Positions 8,795-18,002 of a stretch of DNA of 64,000 nt are shown one piece after another (position 1 is the first letter of the stretch; each line of letters starts with the position of its first letter). Source of the DNA: JAOUFP01 sp963801505 (GTDB lineage Bacteria; Nitrospirota; Thermodesulfovibrionia; Thermodesulfovibrionales; UBA6898). The position numbers and the translations under genes were made by a program. Location: NCBI GenBank assembly GCA_963801505.1, contig CAWDEY010000013.1, forward strand, positions 1-64,000, written 5' to 3'. The notes beneath the pieces are model-generated. The model was not told the origin of the DNA. It saw only the letters and a program-made list of their open reading frames with translations, and made no database searches.

Positions 8795-8923
8795 CGTTGC
8801 TGCATTACATATGAACGATTTTTCGAATTCCGAGGAATTTTTGTATATGCGGTGCCCTGTTTAATAAACAATAAAAGGTTATTGGTTATATGCAACAGCT
8901 TGCATCGACAAAGGAAAATTGAA

Positions 8924-9193
8924 ATGAAGAAGACATATATCTTTCTAATGTGCTGCATAGTCCTGATTATGGCTGGTTGTGAAAACTATGACAAGGCGAT
9001 ACAAGGGATTGAAAAAGGCAAAGAGTTTATAGGAAATACTGAGAAGAAGGTTGCAGAAACCAGGAAAGAAGCTGAAAAAAGCATGGGAAAACTTCTCGGA
9101 AAAGAAACCGCTAAGTCTGATGATAATAAATCTGATGAACAGGAACATAAAGGAGAAAGAAGAGAAAAGGATAAAGAAAAAGATAAAGATTAG
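8924..9193 (+). CDS. small lipoprotein with charged tail
   Basis: 89 residues from ATG 8924, preceded by AAAGGA. The signal peptide ends in the lipobox IMAGC (Cys about residue 19). The rest is highly charged and helical: a coiled-coil-like Lys/Glu stretch, then a Lys/Asp/Glu-rich end (KEKDKDK type). Probably envelope-anchored. No enzymatic motif. Island cargo. Confidence 0.65.
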   Translation: MKKTYIFLMCCIVLIMAGCENYDKAIQGIEKGKEFIGNTEKKVAETRKEAEKSMGKLLGKETAKSDDNKSDEQEHKGERREKDKEKDKD

Positions 9194-9283
9194 GGTAAAA
9201 CAGGATATCCATCTTTTATTTCCGGAATAACAGGGTATTCAAGAAGTGTTTATAAATACTTTCAACATAAGGAGGAAGAACTT

Positions 9284-9553
9284 ATGAATTGTCCAATTTG
9301 CAATGTCGCATTACAGATGACTGAAAGACAAGGTATCGAGATAGACTACTGCCCTCAGTGCCGTGGGGTATGGCTTGATCGTGGGGAGCTTGACAAGATT
9401 ATAGAACGGTCATCGTCAAATGTTCAGTCTGAAGACAGTAGAGAACGGCATGAATATGATTCAAAAGATAAGCATCATGAAGCAGATAAACATGGGCAAT
9501 TTGGACAGGGCAAACACAGGAAAAAGTCCTTCTTCGAGGATTTGTTCGATTAG
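9284..9553 (+). CDS. TFIIB-type zinc-ribbon protein
   Basis: 89 residues. Residues 1-40 form a zf-TFIIB ribbon: CPICNVAL, then YCPQCRGVWLDRGELDKI. The C-terminal half is His/Asp/Lys-rich and probably disordered. Such proteins are common small cytosolic factors of unknown role, often near transporters or proteases. A strong AGGAGGAAG precedes the ATG. Confidence 0.75.
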   Translation: MNCPICNVALQMTERQGIEIDYCPQCRGVWLDRGELDKIIERSSSNVQSEDSRERHEYDSKDKHHEADKHGQFGQGKHRKKSFFEDLFD

Positions 9554-9588
9554 CACATTATAAATAGTAATGAGGAGGTATTCACATT

Positions 9589-10105
9589 ATGAAGAACATA
9601 ATTTTAGTCTTCGGTTTGATAGCAGCACTCTGGACTTATGCTGACGCAGATGACCACAAGGAAAAGGGAAATAAACATAAGGGCATTACGCCTGTTACAA
9701 ATGAACTTTACAAGAAGTCATGCGGAAGCTGTCATTTTGCCTATCAGCCAGGGTTACTGCCGAAGCGTTCATGGACAAAGATTATTGATACCAAAGGTGC
9801 GCATACTGGCGGTGATCTGACACTTGATAAGGCTACCAAAGAGAAAATAAGAGCATATTTGGTTCAGGAGAGTGCTGATACCAGCTCATCTGAAAGGTCA
9901 CGAAAAATAGTCTCATCCATACCAAGCAATTCAACCCCGGTGAGAGTTGCGGATGTGCCTTATATCCAGAAGAAACACCATGAGATTAACAAGGATATAT
10001 TCAAGAGACCATCAATTAGGTTCTGCTGGCAACTGCAAGGCATGTCATAAGAGTGCTGAACAGGGGATATATGAAGATGATGATGTTGATATTCCCGCAA
10101 AGTAA
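9589..10105 (+). pseudogene. diheme cytochrome c, frameshifted near the end
   Basis: The protein starts with a Sec signal (MKNIILVFGLIAALW) and carries a first heme site CGSCH at about residue 45. Near 10015 the frame breaks. The next frame continues SAGNCKACHK, the second heme site, then SAEQGIYEDDDVDIPAK and TAA at 10103-10105, the usual end of the DHC family. Repaired length is about 171 residues. It would act in periplasmic electron transfer. The break sits after a short AATTAGG run, and either real loss or an indel error is possible. Followed by the CDF gene after 8 nt. Confidence 0.75.
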
Positions 10106-10113
10106 CTAAGGAT

Positions 10114-11001
10114 ATGGAAACAGAAACCATAGACAGGTCAGCAGCAATCAGAAGGGTGTTATGGATTACCCTTTTCTGCAACATCTTTGTTTCGGGGGCA
10201 AAGGTAGCCTATGGGTACTACTCCCATTCCGTTTCGATTACTGCTGACGGTTTCCACTCCATGTTTGACGGGGTATCGAACATAGTGGGATTTATCGGTA
10301 TATATTTTGCCTCCCACCCTCCTGATGAAGACCATCCCTACGGACACAGGAAAATAGAGACAATTTTTACCATATTCATTGGTGTAATGATGTCACTGAC
10401 CTGCTTTGAGATATTCAAGCAGGTCTATGAATCTATAAAAAGTGAACCACAAGTTAATGTTACCACCCAGAGCTTCCTTATCATGATAATAACGCTTGGG
10501 ATTAATATATTTGTCACGACATATGAAAAGAGGCGGGGGAAGCAACTCAACAGCGAATTCCTTATTGCTGATGCACTCCATACCAAAAGCGATATCTTTG
10601 CAACTACTGGGGTCATCATAGGGCTTATCTTTATGAAGCTGGGATTCACAAGGGCTGACACCATTGTCGGTGCAGTTGTTGGAATACTTGTGGCAAGGGC
10701 AGGGATAGGGATACTCAGGGGAGCAGCGGATGTTCTGGCAGACCGAAAACAGCTTGATCCAAAACAGATAAAGGAAATCGTATGCGGGATAGATAATGTG
10801 GTTGATTGTCATAGAGTCCGAACAAGAGGAACCAATAGTCACATATTTTTAGATTTGCATGTCATTGTTAAACCAGAGCTATCTGTTGTAGATGGTCATA
10901 AGATAGCCCATCTTGCAGAAGAAAGGATAAAGGGAACCATAAATGCGGAGCTTGACGTGGTTGTCCATATAGAACCACTGGGGAGTGAAGCGGATAGTTA
11001 G
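10114..11001 (+). CDS. cation diffusion facilitator (CDF) transporter
   Basis: 295 residues with five to six membrane segments and a cytosolic C-terminal ferredoxin-like domain. TADGFHSMFDG in TM2 and ADALHTKSDI in TM5 hold the paired His/Asp transport site of CDF proteins (HxxxD in both helices). DHPYGHRKIE is the classical loop signature. It exports divalent metals such as Zn, Fe, Co or Mn in exchange for protons; the exact metal cannot be assigned. Lies 8 nt behind the cytochrome gene in the ssrA island. Confidence 0.9.
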   Translation: METETIDRSAAIRRVLWITLFCNIFVSGAKVAYGYYSHSVSITADGFHSMFDGVSNIVGFIGIYFASHPPDEDHPYGHRKIETIFTIFIGVMMSLTCFEIFKQVYESIKSEPQVNVTTQSFLIMIITLGINIFVTTYEKRRGKQLNSEFLIADALHTKSDIFATTGVIIGLIFMKLGFTRADTIVGAVVGILVARAGIGILRGAADVLADRKQLDPKQIKEIVCGIDNVVDCHRVRTRGTNSHIFLDLHVIVKPELSVVDGHKIAHLAEERIKGTINAELDVVVHIEPLGSEADS

Positions 11002-11095
11002 AGAAGAATGCAGAGAATCTGTTGATTATTAGATCGAAGGAATTATCAAACAGCTATATTGAGAATTGGAATAAAGATTTGATCAATGGAAAATT

Positions 11096-12211
11096 ATGAT
11101 GCATAAAGCCGTATACCGCTTAGACAACTATCGGATTATTGAAACTGAGAACGGCATGCTATGGTGGGATGCTCACTTTCCTATGGCAATGCAGCGGAGG
11201 GGAAGATGTTTCGTCCTCGGTGATATTCTCATTATAGGACAACCGAGTCATGAAGAGAACGGCTACCTGATATTGGAGTTCCATGAACAGCTGGAAAAAT
11301 TACCTGTATGGAACAAGACAAGTTATTATTGTTACACTTCTAATCTGTTGAACATTGCCACTGACAGTAATTTGTCAGAGGATCTTCTACAGCGGAAAAT
11401 GTTCTTGGCGGAAATAAACAAGGCGGATAAGAAATCAATCATTGGGCTGATGTCAGGCAAGTTTCGACTCGGGCAATATCAGATTATTGTTACAGACAAT
11501 GACGAAGTTGAATGGCAGGCACATGAAGGGACTAACAAGATCATCGGCGGGCGGTGTATTGTTGAATCAGACGTGCTTTTCATCGGCGCCCAAGAGTATG
11601 ACAAAGGTGAGCTAAGTAAGGAAGAATTTATCAAAGAGCTGAACCAATTACTGCAATGGGACAATACATTCGCCTGGTGTAAGAGTATGGTTTTGCAGGC
11701 CTGCCAGCCGCAACAACAAACGAAGGAATTCCGGACTGCGAGCCTGAGTATAAATCCCCCAAAGTGTTCCTTTAACAAGCAACACTCTGTATCCTTTCAA
11801 AACATAAACACAGGAACAGTTAAGCAATTAATAAGGTCGGGATTCATTTCGCTTAAAGCATTATGGCTACGCATACAGTCGGGAAAATTCCGGATGAAGT
11901 ATTTAATACATCAAAGAGAGGTGGGCCGGACTGCCAGTTTGAATATAAATACAAGGGAGTGTTTACTCAATAAACAACCTTCTGTATCCTTCCAAGACAA
12001 ATACAAAGGAACAGTTGCTCGTTTTTTAAAGTCAGGTTTCACATGGCTTAAAGCATTATGGCTACACATACGACCGGGAAAGCTTCGGTTGAAGCACTTA
12101 ACATCTCTAGTCGTAGCTGTTTTTTTGCTGCTACTTGTAATTCTCCTATACTCAGCAGAAAGGAAATTGCATCGGTCTCACTTGGCAAAGGATCATCATC
12201 ACGAACCATAG
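11096..12211 (+). CDS. novel repeat-built membrane-anchored protein
   Basis: 371 residues built from two kinds of internal duplication. Residues 7-80 and 122-200 are diverged copies sharing Y/FRLxxYxII, GRCxVxxDxLxIG and a final LxxLxxWxxT...C. Residues 213-272 and 278-337 are closer copies sharing RTASLxIN, LNKQ/FNKQ, SVSFQ, GTV and LKALWL. One transmembrane helix (LVVAVFLLLLVILLY, about 338-352) precedes a His-rich tail (KDHHHEP). I do not recognise any family. The topology suggests a large cytosolic part anchored at the C-terminus. It is the last gene of the island. Confidence 0.6.
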   Translation: MMHKAVYRLDNYRIIETENGMLWWDAHFPMAMQRRGRCFVLGDILIIGQPSHEENGYLILEFHEQLEKLPVWNKTSYYCYTSNLLNIATDSNLSEDLLQRKMFLAEINKADKKSIIGLMSGKFRLGQYQIIVTDNDEVEWQAHEGTNKIIGGRCIVESDVLFIGAQEYDKGELSKEEFIKELNQLLQWDNTFAWCKSMVLQACQPQQQTKEFRTASLSINPPKCSFNKQHSVSFQNINTGTVKQLIRSGFISLKALWLRIQSGKFRMKYLIHQREVGRTASLNINTRECLLNKQPSVSFQDKYKGTVARFLKSGFTWLKALWLHIRPGKLRLKHLTSLVVAVFLLLLVILLYSAERKLHRSHLAKDHHHEP

Positions 12212-12687
12212 AAAAGTTCATGACCGTAAGTTGTATGTTGTGGATCCTGATTATGTAAGGCAGTCTATGAAAGGATCGAGCCGTGTGTCGGGAAACTGAC
12301 AAGCAAGCCTCTCATAGGGCTGGAGTTCAGTAATGAATCCTGACTGTCAAACCATAGTTTTATTTTCTTGAAAAGCATTTAGTTAGCGCACGCAAAACCC
12401 CTAGACAAAAATGCACCGCCACTTTTCGTGCTGTCTCAGACAGATGTTACGACCAGTTTTTCACAGCGAGGCAACGGAACTGCCTGAGGACTGATGCGAC
12501 GAGGTGGAAAGCTCCATATGGCCAGATTTCGCCCACTTCGGGACGAACTCCTCAGTTATCGAATATGGAAACCGTTACCGAGTACTGTGAGCAAGCAACT
12601 GTCCCTAATGAAGTGTTCTGGGGAGCAGTCTGGGGACACAAATACTTTACATAATCAAGATAAAATCCTTTAAAATAAAATGCATAA
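12212..12687. other. gene-free end of the island
   Basis: No intact gene. A plus-strand stretch around 12455-12590 reads ELPED, stop, CDEVESSIWPDFAHFG and so on, which looks like decayed coding sequence I cannot identify. No promoter or terminator is evident. Confidence 0.35.
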
Positions 12688-12688
12688 T

Positions 12689-13036
12689 TGGTGGAGGCGG
12701 CGGGAATCGAACCCGCGTCCGAAAGCACTACTCTTATGCTTCTACATGTGTAGACTGTCTTTTCAGTTTTCAGACTTCAGGACGCTGACAGACAGGCTTC
12801 GAGAAATCCAATCTCCCTTAGTTTCGCAAAAAGGTCAGGAGCCGTCCCCTTCTGCTAGCCTGCTGATCGTCGCTATCCCCGGGACACAGGCGATCCCAAA
12901 GTAGCGAGCTGCTTTAATTAAGCAGCGAGTGCCAGTTCGTTGTTGGCGTTTGTGATTTTTTCCACCTTTTTACGTGGTGATGGAGCCACGACATGCAACA
13001 TAAGCCTCATAACCCCCGTCGAGCCCATTCGCCCCC
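12689..13036 (-). ncRNA. ssrA: transfer-messenger RNA (tmRNA)
   Basis: 348 nt on the minus strand. The 5' end GGGGGCGAATGGG pairs with the 3' CGCCTCC-ACCA to form the tRNA-like acceptor, and GGGTTCGATTCCC forms the T-arm. The internal reading frame ends in codons for ANNELALAA followed by TAA, the degradation tag of trans-translation. SmpB, its obligate partner, is encoded directly upstream on the same strand. The 3' end doubles as the insertion site of the neighbouring island. Confidence 0.95.
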
Positions 13037-13065
13037 AAAGGTTGCTTATATATTATTATAGCATA

Positions 13066-13509
13066 TCAGCGGCTTTTCATGGCGCGTTCTATCTCTCTGT
13101 CGGCCTCTCTCTTTTTTATGCTGTCCCTCTTTTCATACTGTTTTTTGCCCTTTGCAAGTCCGATCTCGACCTTTACGTAAGAGCCTTTAAAGTATAGCTT
13201 CAAGGGAATGAGAGAATACCCTTTCTGGGCCGCCTTCTCCTGGACCCTGATTATCTCTTTTTTATGGAGCAGGAGCTTCCTGGTCCTGAGAGGGTCGTGG
13301 TTCATGATATTGCCGTGGGTATAAGGGCTGATATGGCAATTCAGTAGGAAGGCAGCTGCGTCTTTTACTATGACATAACTGTCTTTGAGATTTGCTTTGC
13401 CGTCACGCAATGATTTGACCTCAGTGCCGGTGAGCAGTATACCTGCCTCAAGGGTCTCTTCAATGGTATAGTCGTGATAGGCCTTTCTGTTTTGAGCTAC
13501 GATTTTCAT
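13066..13509 (-). CDS. smpB: SsrA-binding protein SmpB
   Basis: 147 residues, full length. The oligonucleotide-binding fold is recognisable from AQNRKAYHDY, LLTGTEVKSLRDGKANLKD and HISPYTHGN. The basic C-terminal tail (KKREADREIERAMKSR) inserts in the ribosomal mRNA channel. It delivers tmRNA to stalled ribosomes. It sits 30 bp upstream of ssrA on the same strand, so the two may be co-expressed. Confidence 0.97.
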   Translation of the reverse strand: MKIVAQNRKAYHDYTIEETLEAGILLTGTEVKSLRDGKANLKDSYVIVKDAAAFLLNCHISPYTHGNIMNHDPLRTRKLLLHKKEIIRVQEKAAQKGYSLIPLKLYFKGSYVKVEIGLAKGKKQYEKRDSIKKREADREIERAMKSR

Positions 13510-13584
13510 TTAAAATTCTAACATGCCCTTTGAGTAAATGAAAAGAAACGTAGAATTGTAAGCATTCAGTGAATGGTTGCTGTT

Positions 13585-13667
13585 TCAAAAAAAGTCCTCC
13601 TTCCTTCCCTTTGTCAAAGGGAGGGACAATTACCCTCTTTGGAAAAGAGGGGCGGGGGGAGATTTTA
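13585..13667. repeat. double-hairpin REP-like element, copy 1
   Basis: Two adjacent palindromes: CCCTTTGTCAAAGGG inside a longer C/G-flanked stem, and CCTCTTTGGAAAAGAGG, followed by a G-rich run and GATTTT. The reverse complement of 51769-51851 has the same order and sequence with few changes. This is a dispersed family, not a terminator of one gene. Confidence 0.7.
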
Positions 13668-13786
13668 TGGAAATCGAAGATTTTATGACAATTTTCAACC
13701 CGTAACTGAGGGGATGCCGGGTCCTTCAATTTCTCTTTCATGAAATGTCTCTGAACTGTTAATATTACAAGAAAAAAAAGGCAAAT

Positions 13787-14737
13787 ATGACAAAAGCAAA
13801 GATCCTTCTTGTAGAGGACAGCGAAGCCCAGGCAGGGATTACAACAGAAGACCTTCAAAAAAATGGCTATGAGGTGGTATGGGCCACCGACGGTGTCTCC
13901 GCAATCAAAGCCGTTATTACAACGCTGCCTGATGTAGTCCTGCTTGACCTTATCCTGCCCGGCATGAGCGGCATAGAGGTCTGCAGATGGATAAAACACA
14001 ACAATGATACGAAGGGCATTCCTGTGATTATGCTTACGTCACTGAGTTCAGTGGATGAAAAGGCCTCGGGGATCAGGGCCGGGGCCGATGATTACCTCTC
14101 AAAACCTTACAACGACATAGAACTCAATGCGAAAATCTATGCTGCACTAAGGACAAAGGCCCTTCAGGATGAATTAAGACAGAAAAACAGGCAACTGAGC
14201 GAACTTCTGGCAAAGGTGGAGGCCCTGGCGATCACGGACTCTGTGACCGGACTCTATAACAGAAGACAACTCGAAACAGTGCTTGAGGCTGAATGGAAAA
14301 AAGCTAAGCGATATAACCAACCTGTTTCCTGTCTTCTGATAGACATTGACTTTTTTAAAGCAATCAACGATACCTATGGACACAAAGCAGGGGACCTGGC
14401 CCTTGTTGAAATCGCAAATGTCCTAAGGAACAGCGTCAGGGACGTTGATACCGTAGGCCGATGGGGTGGAGAGGAATTTATGGCGATTCTGCCTTTTTCA
14501 AACAAAGACCAGGGATTGATAGTTGCACAAAGGATACTGGAGAAAGTTTCCTTCCATGAGTTTTCGCAATTGCCTGACAAACACATTACCGTCAGTATCG
14601 GGCTTTCCTGCTCGAACCCGTCGCTTAATACAAAAGACGAATTTATCGAAGCATCAGACAGGGCACTCTATGAAGCAAAGAGAAATGGCCGGAACAGGAT
14701 AGAGTGCTTTACTGAAATAGACCTGGAGCGCTCATGA
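13787..14737 (+). CDS. response regulator with diguanylate cyclase domain
   Basis: 316 residues. The receiver (1-120) has the acidic pair in LLVEDSE, phospho-Asp in VVLLDLILPG and the Lys in YLSKPYND. The GGDEF domain (about 150-310) has the active motif RWGGEEF and an RDVD I-site five residues before it, so it should make c-di-GMP and be product-inhibited. Histidine-kinase input is inferred; no kinase is adjacent. Its stop overlaps the ATG of the radical SAM gene (ATGA), implying translational coupling. Confidence 0.93.
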   Translation: MTKAKILLVEDSEAQAGITTEDLQKNGYEVVWATDGVSAIKAVITTLPDVVLLDLILPGMSGIEVCRWIKHNNDTKGIPVIMLTSLSSVDEKASGIRAGADDYLSKPYNDIELNAKIYAALRTKALQDELRQKNRQLSELLAKVEALAITDSVTGLYNRRQLETVLEAEWKKAKRYNQPVSCLLIDIDFFKAINDTYGHKAGDLALVEIANVLRNSVRDVDTVGRWGGEEFMAILPFSNKDQGLIVAQRILEKVSFHEFSQLPDKHITVSIGLSCSNPSLNTKDEFIEASDRALYEAKRNGRNRIECFTEIDLERS

Positions 14738-16366
14738 ACAGAAGGCTCGTTGACAAGGCAAACTATCTGCTTTCAAAGGAAAAGGGGACTGTATTTAAAG
14801 ACCCCGGCGGCAAAATCAATATCGCCCTGGCGTATCCGAACAAATATTCTGTTGGCATGTCGAGTCTTGGGTTTCAGGGTATATACGGCTATTTAAACAG
14901 TATGAACGATGTTGTGTGCGAGAGGGTCTTTCTGCCTGATGAAGCTGATATTGATCAGTACATAAGGACTAACACCAGGATCTTCTCCCTTGAATCAAAG
15001 AGGACACTGGAGAAGTTTGATATCCTGGCCTTTTCAGTATCCTTTGAAAACGACTATCCAAATGTCGTAAAGATGCTGAAACTGGCAAAAATCAAGGTCA
15101 GGAGCGCCGAGAGGGGCAAATATCCCCCCCTTGTGATTATGGGCGGTGTATGCGCCTTTTATAATCCTGAGCCCCTGTCGGGGTTTATTGATGTCTGCTT
15201 TACAGGAGAGGCAGAGGACATGCTCAGGGAATTCCTCTCTGAGTACAGAAGTCACAGGGGAAAAACAGAACTGCTGGAGCGGCTTTTAACTCATGACGGC
15301 ATATATGTCCCGGCCTGTTATTCAGTTGACTATGACGCTGAAGGAAGCATCCTGCGCAGAAACGTAAAAGATAACGCCCCTGCTGTTATCAGGAAGCAGA
15401 CTGTCCCTGACATTTCGAAGTCTTTCATGAAGTCTGCCATTACGACCCCTGAGATCGAGTTTTCGGACATGTATCTGCTCGAGGCAATGCGCGGATGTCC
15501 CATGGTCCTGCAGGTTCTGTCTGGCAGGGCATATCTATAATCCCCCGAGAAAAAAGGATTTTGAAGTGCTCAAGGCAGAGATAGGGGAGGCCCTGAAAAT
15601 GACCAGGAGGGTCGGGCTGATAGGCCCGTCACTTACCGATTATCCCCATGCAGAAGAGGTCCTCATGATGGAGGGCGTTGATTTTTCCATTACTTCTTTG
15701 CGCGCCAATATAAAGAGCGCAAGGATCGCTGCCTTGATGAAAGGCCATAAGAGTGTTTCCATAGCCCCTGAGGCAGGCACTGAAAGACTCAGAAAGGTCA
15801 TCAATAAAAGGATCACGGAAGAGGACATTCTCGATACTGCCAAACGTATCCTGGAAGGTGACATCGAGACCTTACGCCTGTATTTCATGATAGGTCTTCC
15901 AACAGAGACAAGGGAGGACATTTCAGGGATTATCGAGCTGGCAAAGAAGATACGCGCGAATTCTAAAAAAGGTTATATCAACCTGAGCGTCAGCACCTTT
16001 GTCCCTAAGCCTTTTACGCCTTTTCAGTGGCACCCCATGCTGCCTCTTAAGGAGGTCAAGGAAAGGTTAAAGATGATTAAGAAAGGGCTCATGGCGGAAA
16101 AGGGCATGAGGGTGTTTCATGATGTTCCGAAATACGCGTATATGCAGGCCCTGTTTGCCTCCGGAGACAGGAGGACAGGAGAGCTCATAGAGCGTATGGC
16201 TTCAGGCGACGACCTTGCGGTAAAAGACAAGTCCTTTGAAAGCGCCCTGGACTTTTTTGTCTTCAGAAAAAAAGATATCTCAGAGAATCTCCCCTGGGAC
16301 TTTATAGACGCAGGTGTATCAAAGGAAAGGCTCTGGGAAGAGTATCAGAAGGCGATTCAGACATGA
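14734..16366 (+). pseudogene. radical SAM protein with B12-binding domain, one frameshift
   Basis: The N-terminal part (MNRRLVDKANYLL, YPNKYSVGMSSLG) is a cobalamin-binding-like domain. The first frame breaks after EAMRGCP near 15500, where one extra A follows CCC. The next frame gives WSCRFCLAGHIYNPP, restoring the CxxxCxxC iron-sulfur motif split across the break. It runs on through SLRANIKSARIA, SIAPEAGTERLR and STFVPKPFTPFQW, features of the YgiQ/TIGR03960-like group. Repaired length is about 544 residues. An intact enzyme would perform radical chemistry on an unknown substrate. A single inserted base in a catalytic motif favours sequencing error. Confidence 0.8.
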
Positions 16367-16382
16367 AAGAAAGGGCATTTTT

Positions 16383-16535
16383 CACCACAGAGACGCAGAG
16401 TACGCAGAGAGTATAATTATATATTTCTTCTGAGAGGTCAGAAATATATAAACTGCCATGAAGATGATTTTTTGTTTTCAGGCTTCAACGGAAAAAATAT
16501 TTTGACCTCTGCGCTCTCTGTGCCTCTGCGGTGAA
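16383..16535. repeat. CACAGAG-family palindromic repeat, copy A1
   Basis: Left arm CACCACAGAGACGCAGAG and right arm CTCTGTGCCTCTGCGGTG form imperfect terminal inverted repeats around an AT-rich centre. Related copies occur at 24960, 26728, 34831, 36799 and 37709. It fills the interval between the radical SAM gene and the toxin region. Confidence 0.65.
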
Positions 16536-16728
16536 TTTCTTCTGCACTTTTTTCTTTACACCAGTTCATAATTTCTATTAAACTTCCGCCAGGGGATAAG
16601 CAGTATAAAATTCCCCATTATTTAACCAGGTATGGATCTCACAAAGTCACGTTGCAGGAACATGGTGCCCAGGAATATGGTGGTATCCAGCGCTGGACTG
16701 GACACTGGTCGGCGACGCCACTTGAAAA

Positions 16729-16858
16729 GCATATACATGTAGATGAAGGATGATAAGAAATGAACATTAAAAAGTATATACAGGTAGATACAAGGTCGGC
16801 TATACGGGTATATACATGCATATACATATAGACGCCAGTATCTATATATAGATGCAAG
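16729..16858. repeat. AT-rich cluster of short ATATACA-type repeats
   Basis: Variants of ATATACATGTAG, ATATACAGGTAG, ATATACATGCATATACATATAG and TATATATAG are packed here, without the regular spacing of a CRISPR array. No gene is evident. It could be a protein-binding array or simple-sequence expansion. Confidence 0.4.
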
Positions 16859-16898
16859 CTTCTAACTGCTTAATAACTGGTTATCTTTCTGACGAAAT

Positions 16899-17024
16899 AT
16901 GAAGACGTCAATCAAATGTATATACTGCCTTGAAGAAAAGCCATTTAATTGCTATAAGAACACGGAGCATTTCAGGGCTACACGGGCTATTGGTATGGAC
17001 TCTATATCTATGATTCAAGTATAA
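16899..17024 (+). pseudogene. possible HNH-type nuclease N-terminal fragment
   Basis: A 41-codon frame reads MKTSIKCIYCLEEKPF, then a TEHF element about ten residues on. The CxxC plus EH pattern resembles the start of some HNH endonucleases (CIYCxxxKP...TEHVIP). It stops soon after, so at best it is a remnant. Confidence 0.25.
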
Positions 17025-17199
17025 ATGAGCATGAACGCCCCAAGCATGTGAGGCCGTTTGCATATGGCTTTCACCATGGGGCCTTTTATTTCCTGTGTTC
17101 AACAATGCTCTATTATAGGTTCGCTGTGATTAGCAGGATAACGTTGCCCCTCTCGTAATATCTCTTGACGATAATATCCAGTTGAGATAATATATACCA

Positions 17200-17481
17200 A
17201 TGATCAAATCCTTCAAAAGCAAGGAGGCGGAAAAATTGTTTCAGGGCCGGTTCTCCTCGAAATTGCCGCAGGCAATTCAACGTTCTGCCGCAATAAAACT
17301 TGAAGTGCTTAACGCTGCAACCCTCCTTGAAACACTGCGAGTCCCGCCGTCCAATTATCTGGAGGAGTTGCAGGGAGACAGAAAGGGGCAGCACAGCATT
17401 CGTATCAATAAGCAGTGGAGAATTTGTTTTATATGGAAAGGCAACGATGCCTTTGATGTTGAAATCGTCGATTACCATTAG
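17200..17481 (+). CDS. higB: HigB-type toxin (RelE fold)
   Basis: 93 residues matching the HigB/GraT size. KSFKSKEAEKLF, a conserved LPPSN-like segment (RVPPSNYLEELQGDRKGQHSIRIN) and the end QWRICFIWKG...VEIVDYH are typical. These toxins cleave mRNA at the ribosome. The toxin gene precedes the antitoxin by 15 bp, the usual hig order, and expression is normally repressed by the antitoxin. Confidence 0.9.
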   Translation: MIKSFKSKEAEKLFQGRFSSKLPQAIQRSAAIKLEVLNAATLLETLRVPPSNYLEELQGDRKGQHSIRINKQWRICFIWKGNDAFDVEIVDYH

Positions 17482-17496
17482 AGAGGTGAGAACAAT

Positions 17497-17802
17497 ATGA
17501 AAAAGCGTGATTTTCCTCCAATTCATCCTGGAGAAATTCTGGTTAAGGAGTTTCTGGAACCCTTGGGAATCAGCCAGTACAGGCTTGCCAAGGACATAGG
17601 TGTTACGCCGCGCCGAATTAATGAAATAGTGCATGGTCGTCGCGCTATTTCCGCTGATACTGCGCTGCGCCTCAGCCAGTTTTTCGGCATGGAAGCACAG
17701 TTTTGGATGAACCTGCAGTCCCGCTATGATATGGAAGTCACCCGTGATCAACTTCAAGATAAAATCAAGAAAGAAGTTCGTCCATTCACACGCGCGGCAT
17801 GA
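17497..17802 (+). CDS. higA: HigA-type antitoxin
   Basis: 101 residues. An XRE-type helix-turn-helix (about 25-75: QYRLAKDIGVTPRRINEIVHGRRAIS) follows the family opening PPIHPGEILVKEFLEPLGIS, and FFGMEAQFWMNLQSRYD is the family tail signature. It neutralises HigB and represses the operon. AGAGGTGAG precedes the ATG. Confidence 0.92.
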   Translation: MKKRDFPPIHPGEILVKEFLEPLGISQYRLAKDIGVTPRRINEIVHGRRAISADTALRLSQFFGMEAQFWMNLQSRYDMEVTRDQLQDKIKKEVRPFTRAA

Positions 17803-18002
17803 GGGTCGATCACGGATCCCAACCAATCGCTCAACCCAACGAGTGGGTTAGGTTTATCGCCTATCTGAGAGTAAAAGAAGAACTTGAGGCAACAAAGGAA
17901 ATCATCAGCGACAGAGATTTTCTAAAAAGCATAATGGCAGGTGATGAGGACTTCAGGGCAGGCCGTTTTAAGAAATGGTCTGCGGTCAAAGAAGATGTAT
18001 GA
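17799..18002 (+). pseudogene. antitoxin remnant (RelB/Phd-like C-terminus)
   Basis: The frame overlaps the end of higA (ATGA). Its first 23 residues look non-homologous. Residues 24-67 (RVKEELEATKEII, DFLKSIMAGDEDFRAGRF, KKWSAVKEDV) resemble the C-terminal toxin-binding part of small antitoxins. A truncated RelE-like toxin overlaps its end, so this looks like half of a second, broken TA pair fused behind higA. Confidence 0.45.

Larger units (their letters stand above)
7822..12715. mobile_element. ssrA-integrated genomic island (about 4.9 kb)
   Basis: The element lies between two 28-bp direct copies of the tmRNA 3' end. It holds an integrase C-terminal remnant next to the distal copy. Cargo, all on the plus strand: an exported hypothetical protein, a lipoprotein, a TFIIB-like zinc-ribbon protein, a diheme cytochrome c, a CDF metal exporter and a large repeat-built protein. 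The A+T-rich look of the cargo differs from the flanking smpB and GGDEF genes. With no intact integrase it is presumably stranded. Confidence 0.7.

Noticed and set aside
12455..12590. Possible decayed transposase or recombinase fragment
   Set aside because: The reading frame has an internal stop and I cannot match it to any family.
12680..12904. Plus-strand protein-coding frame WWRRRESNPRPKA
   Set aside because: It is a translation of the antisense of the tmRNA gene, a well-known annotation artefact.
16729..16858. CRISPR array
   Set aside because: Short ATATACA repeats have irregular length and spacing, with no conserved repeat/spacer structure and no cas genes nearby.
17113..17826. 237-codon minus-strand frame
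   Set aside because: It lies antisense to higB and higA, which have clear family features; the minus frame has none.
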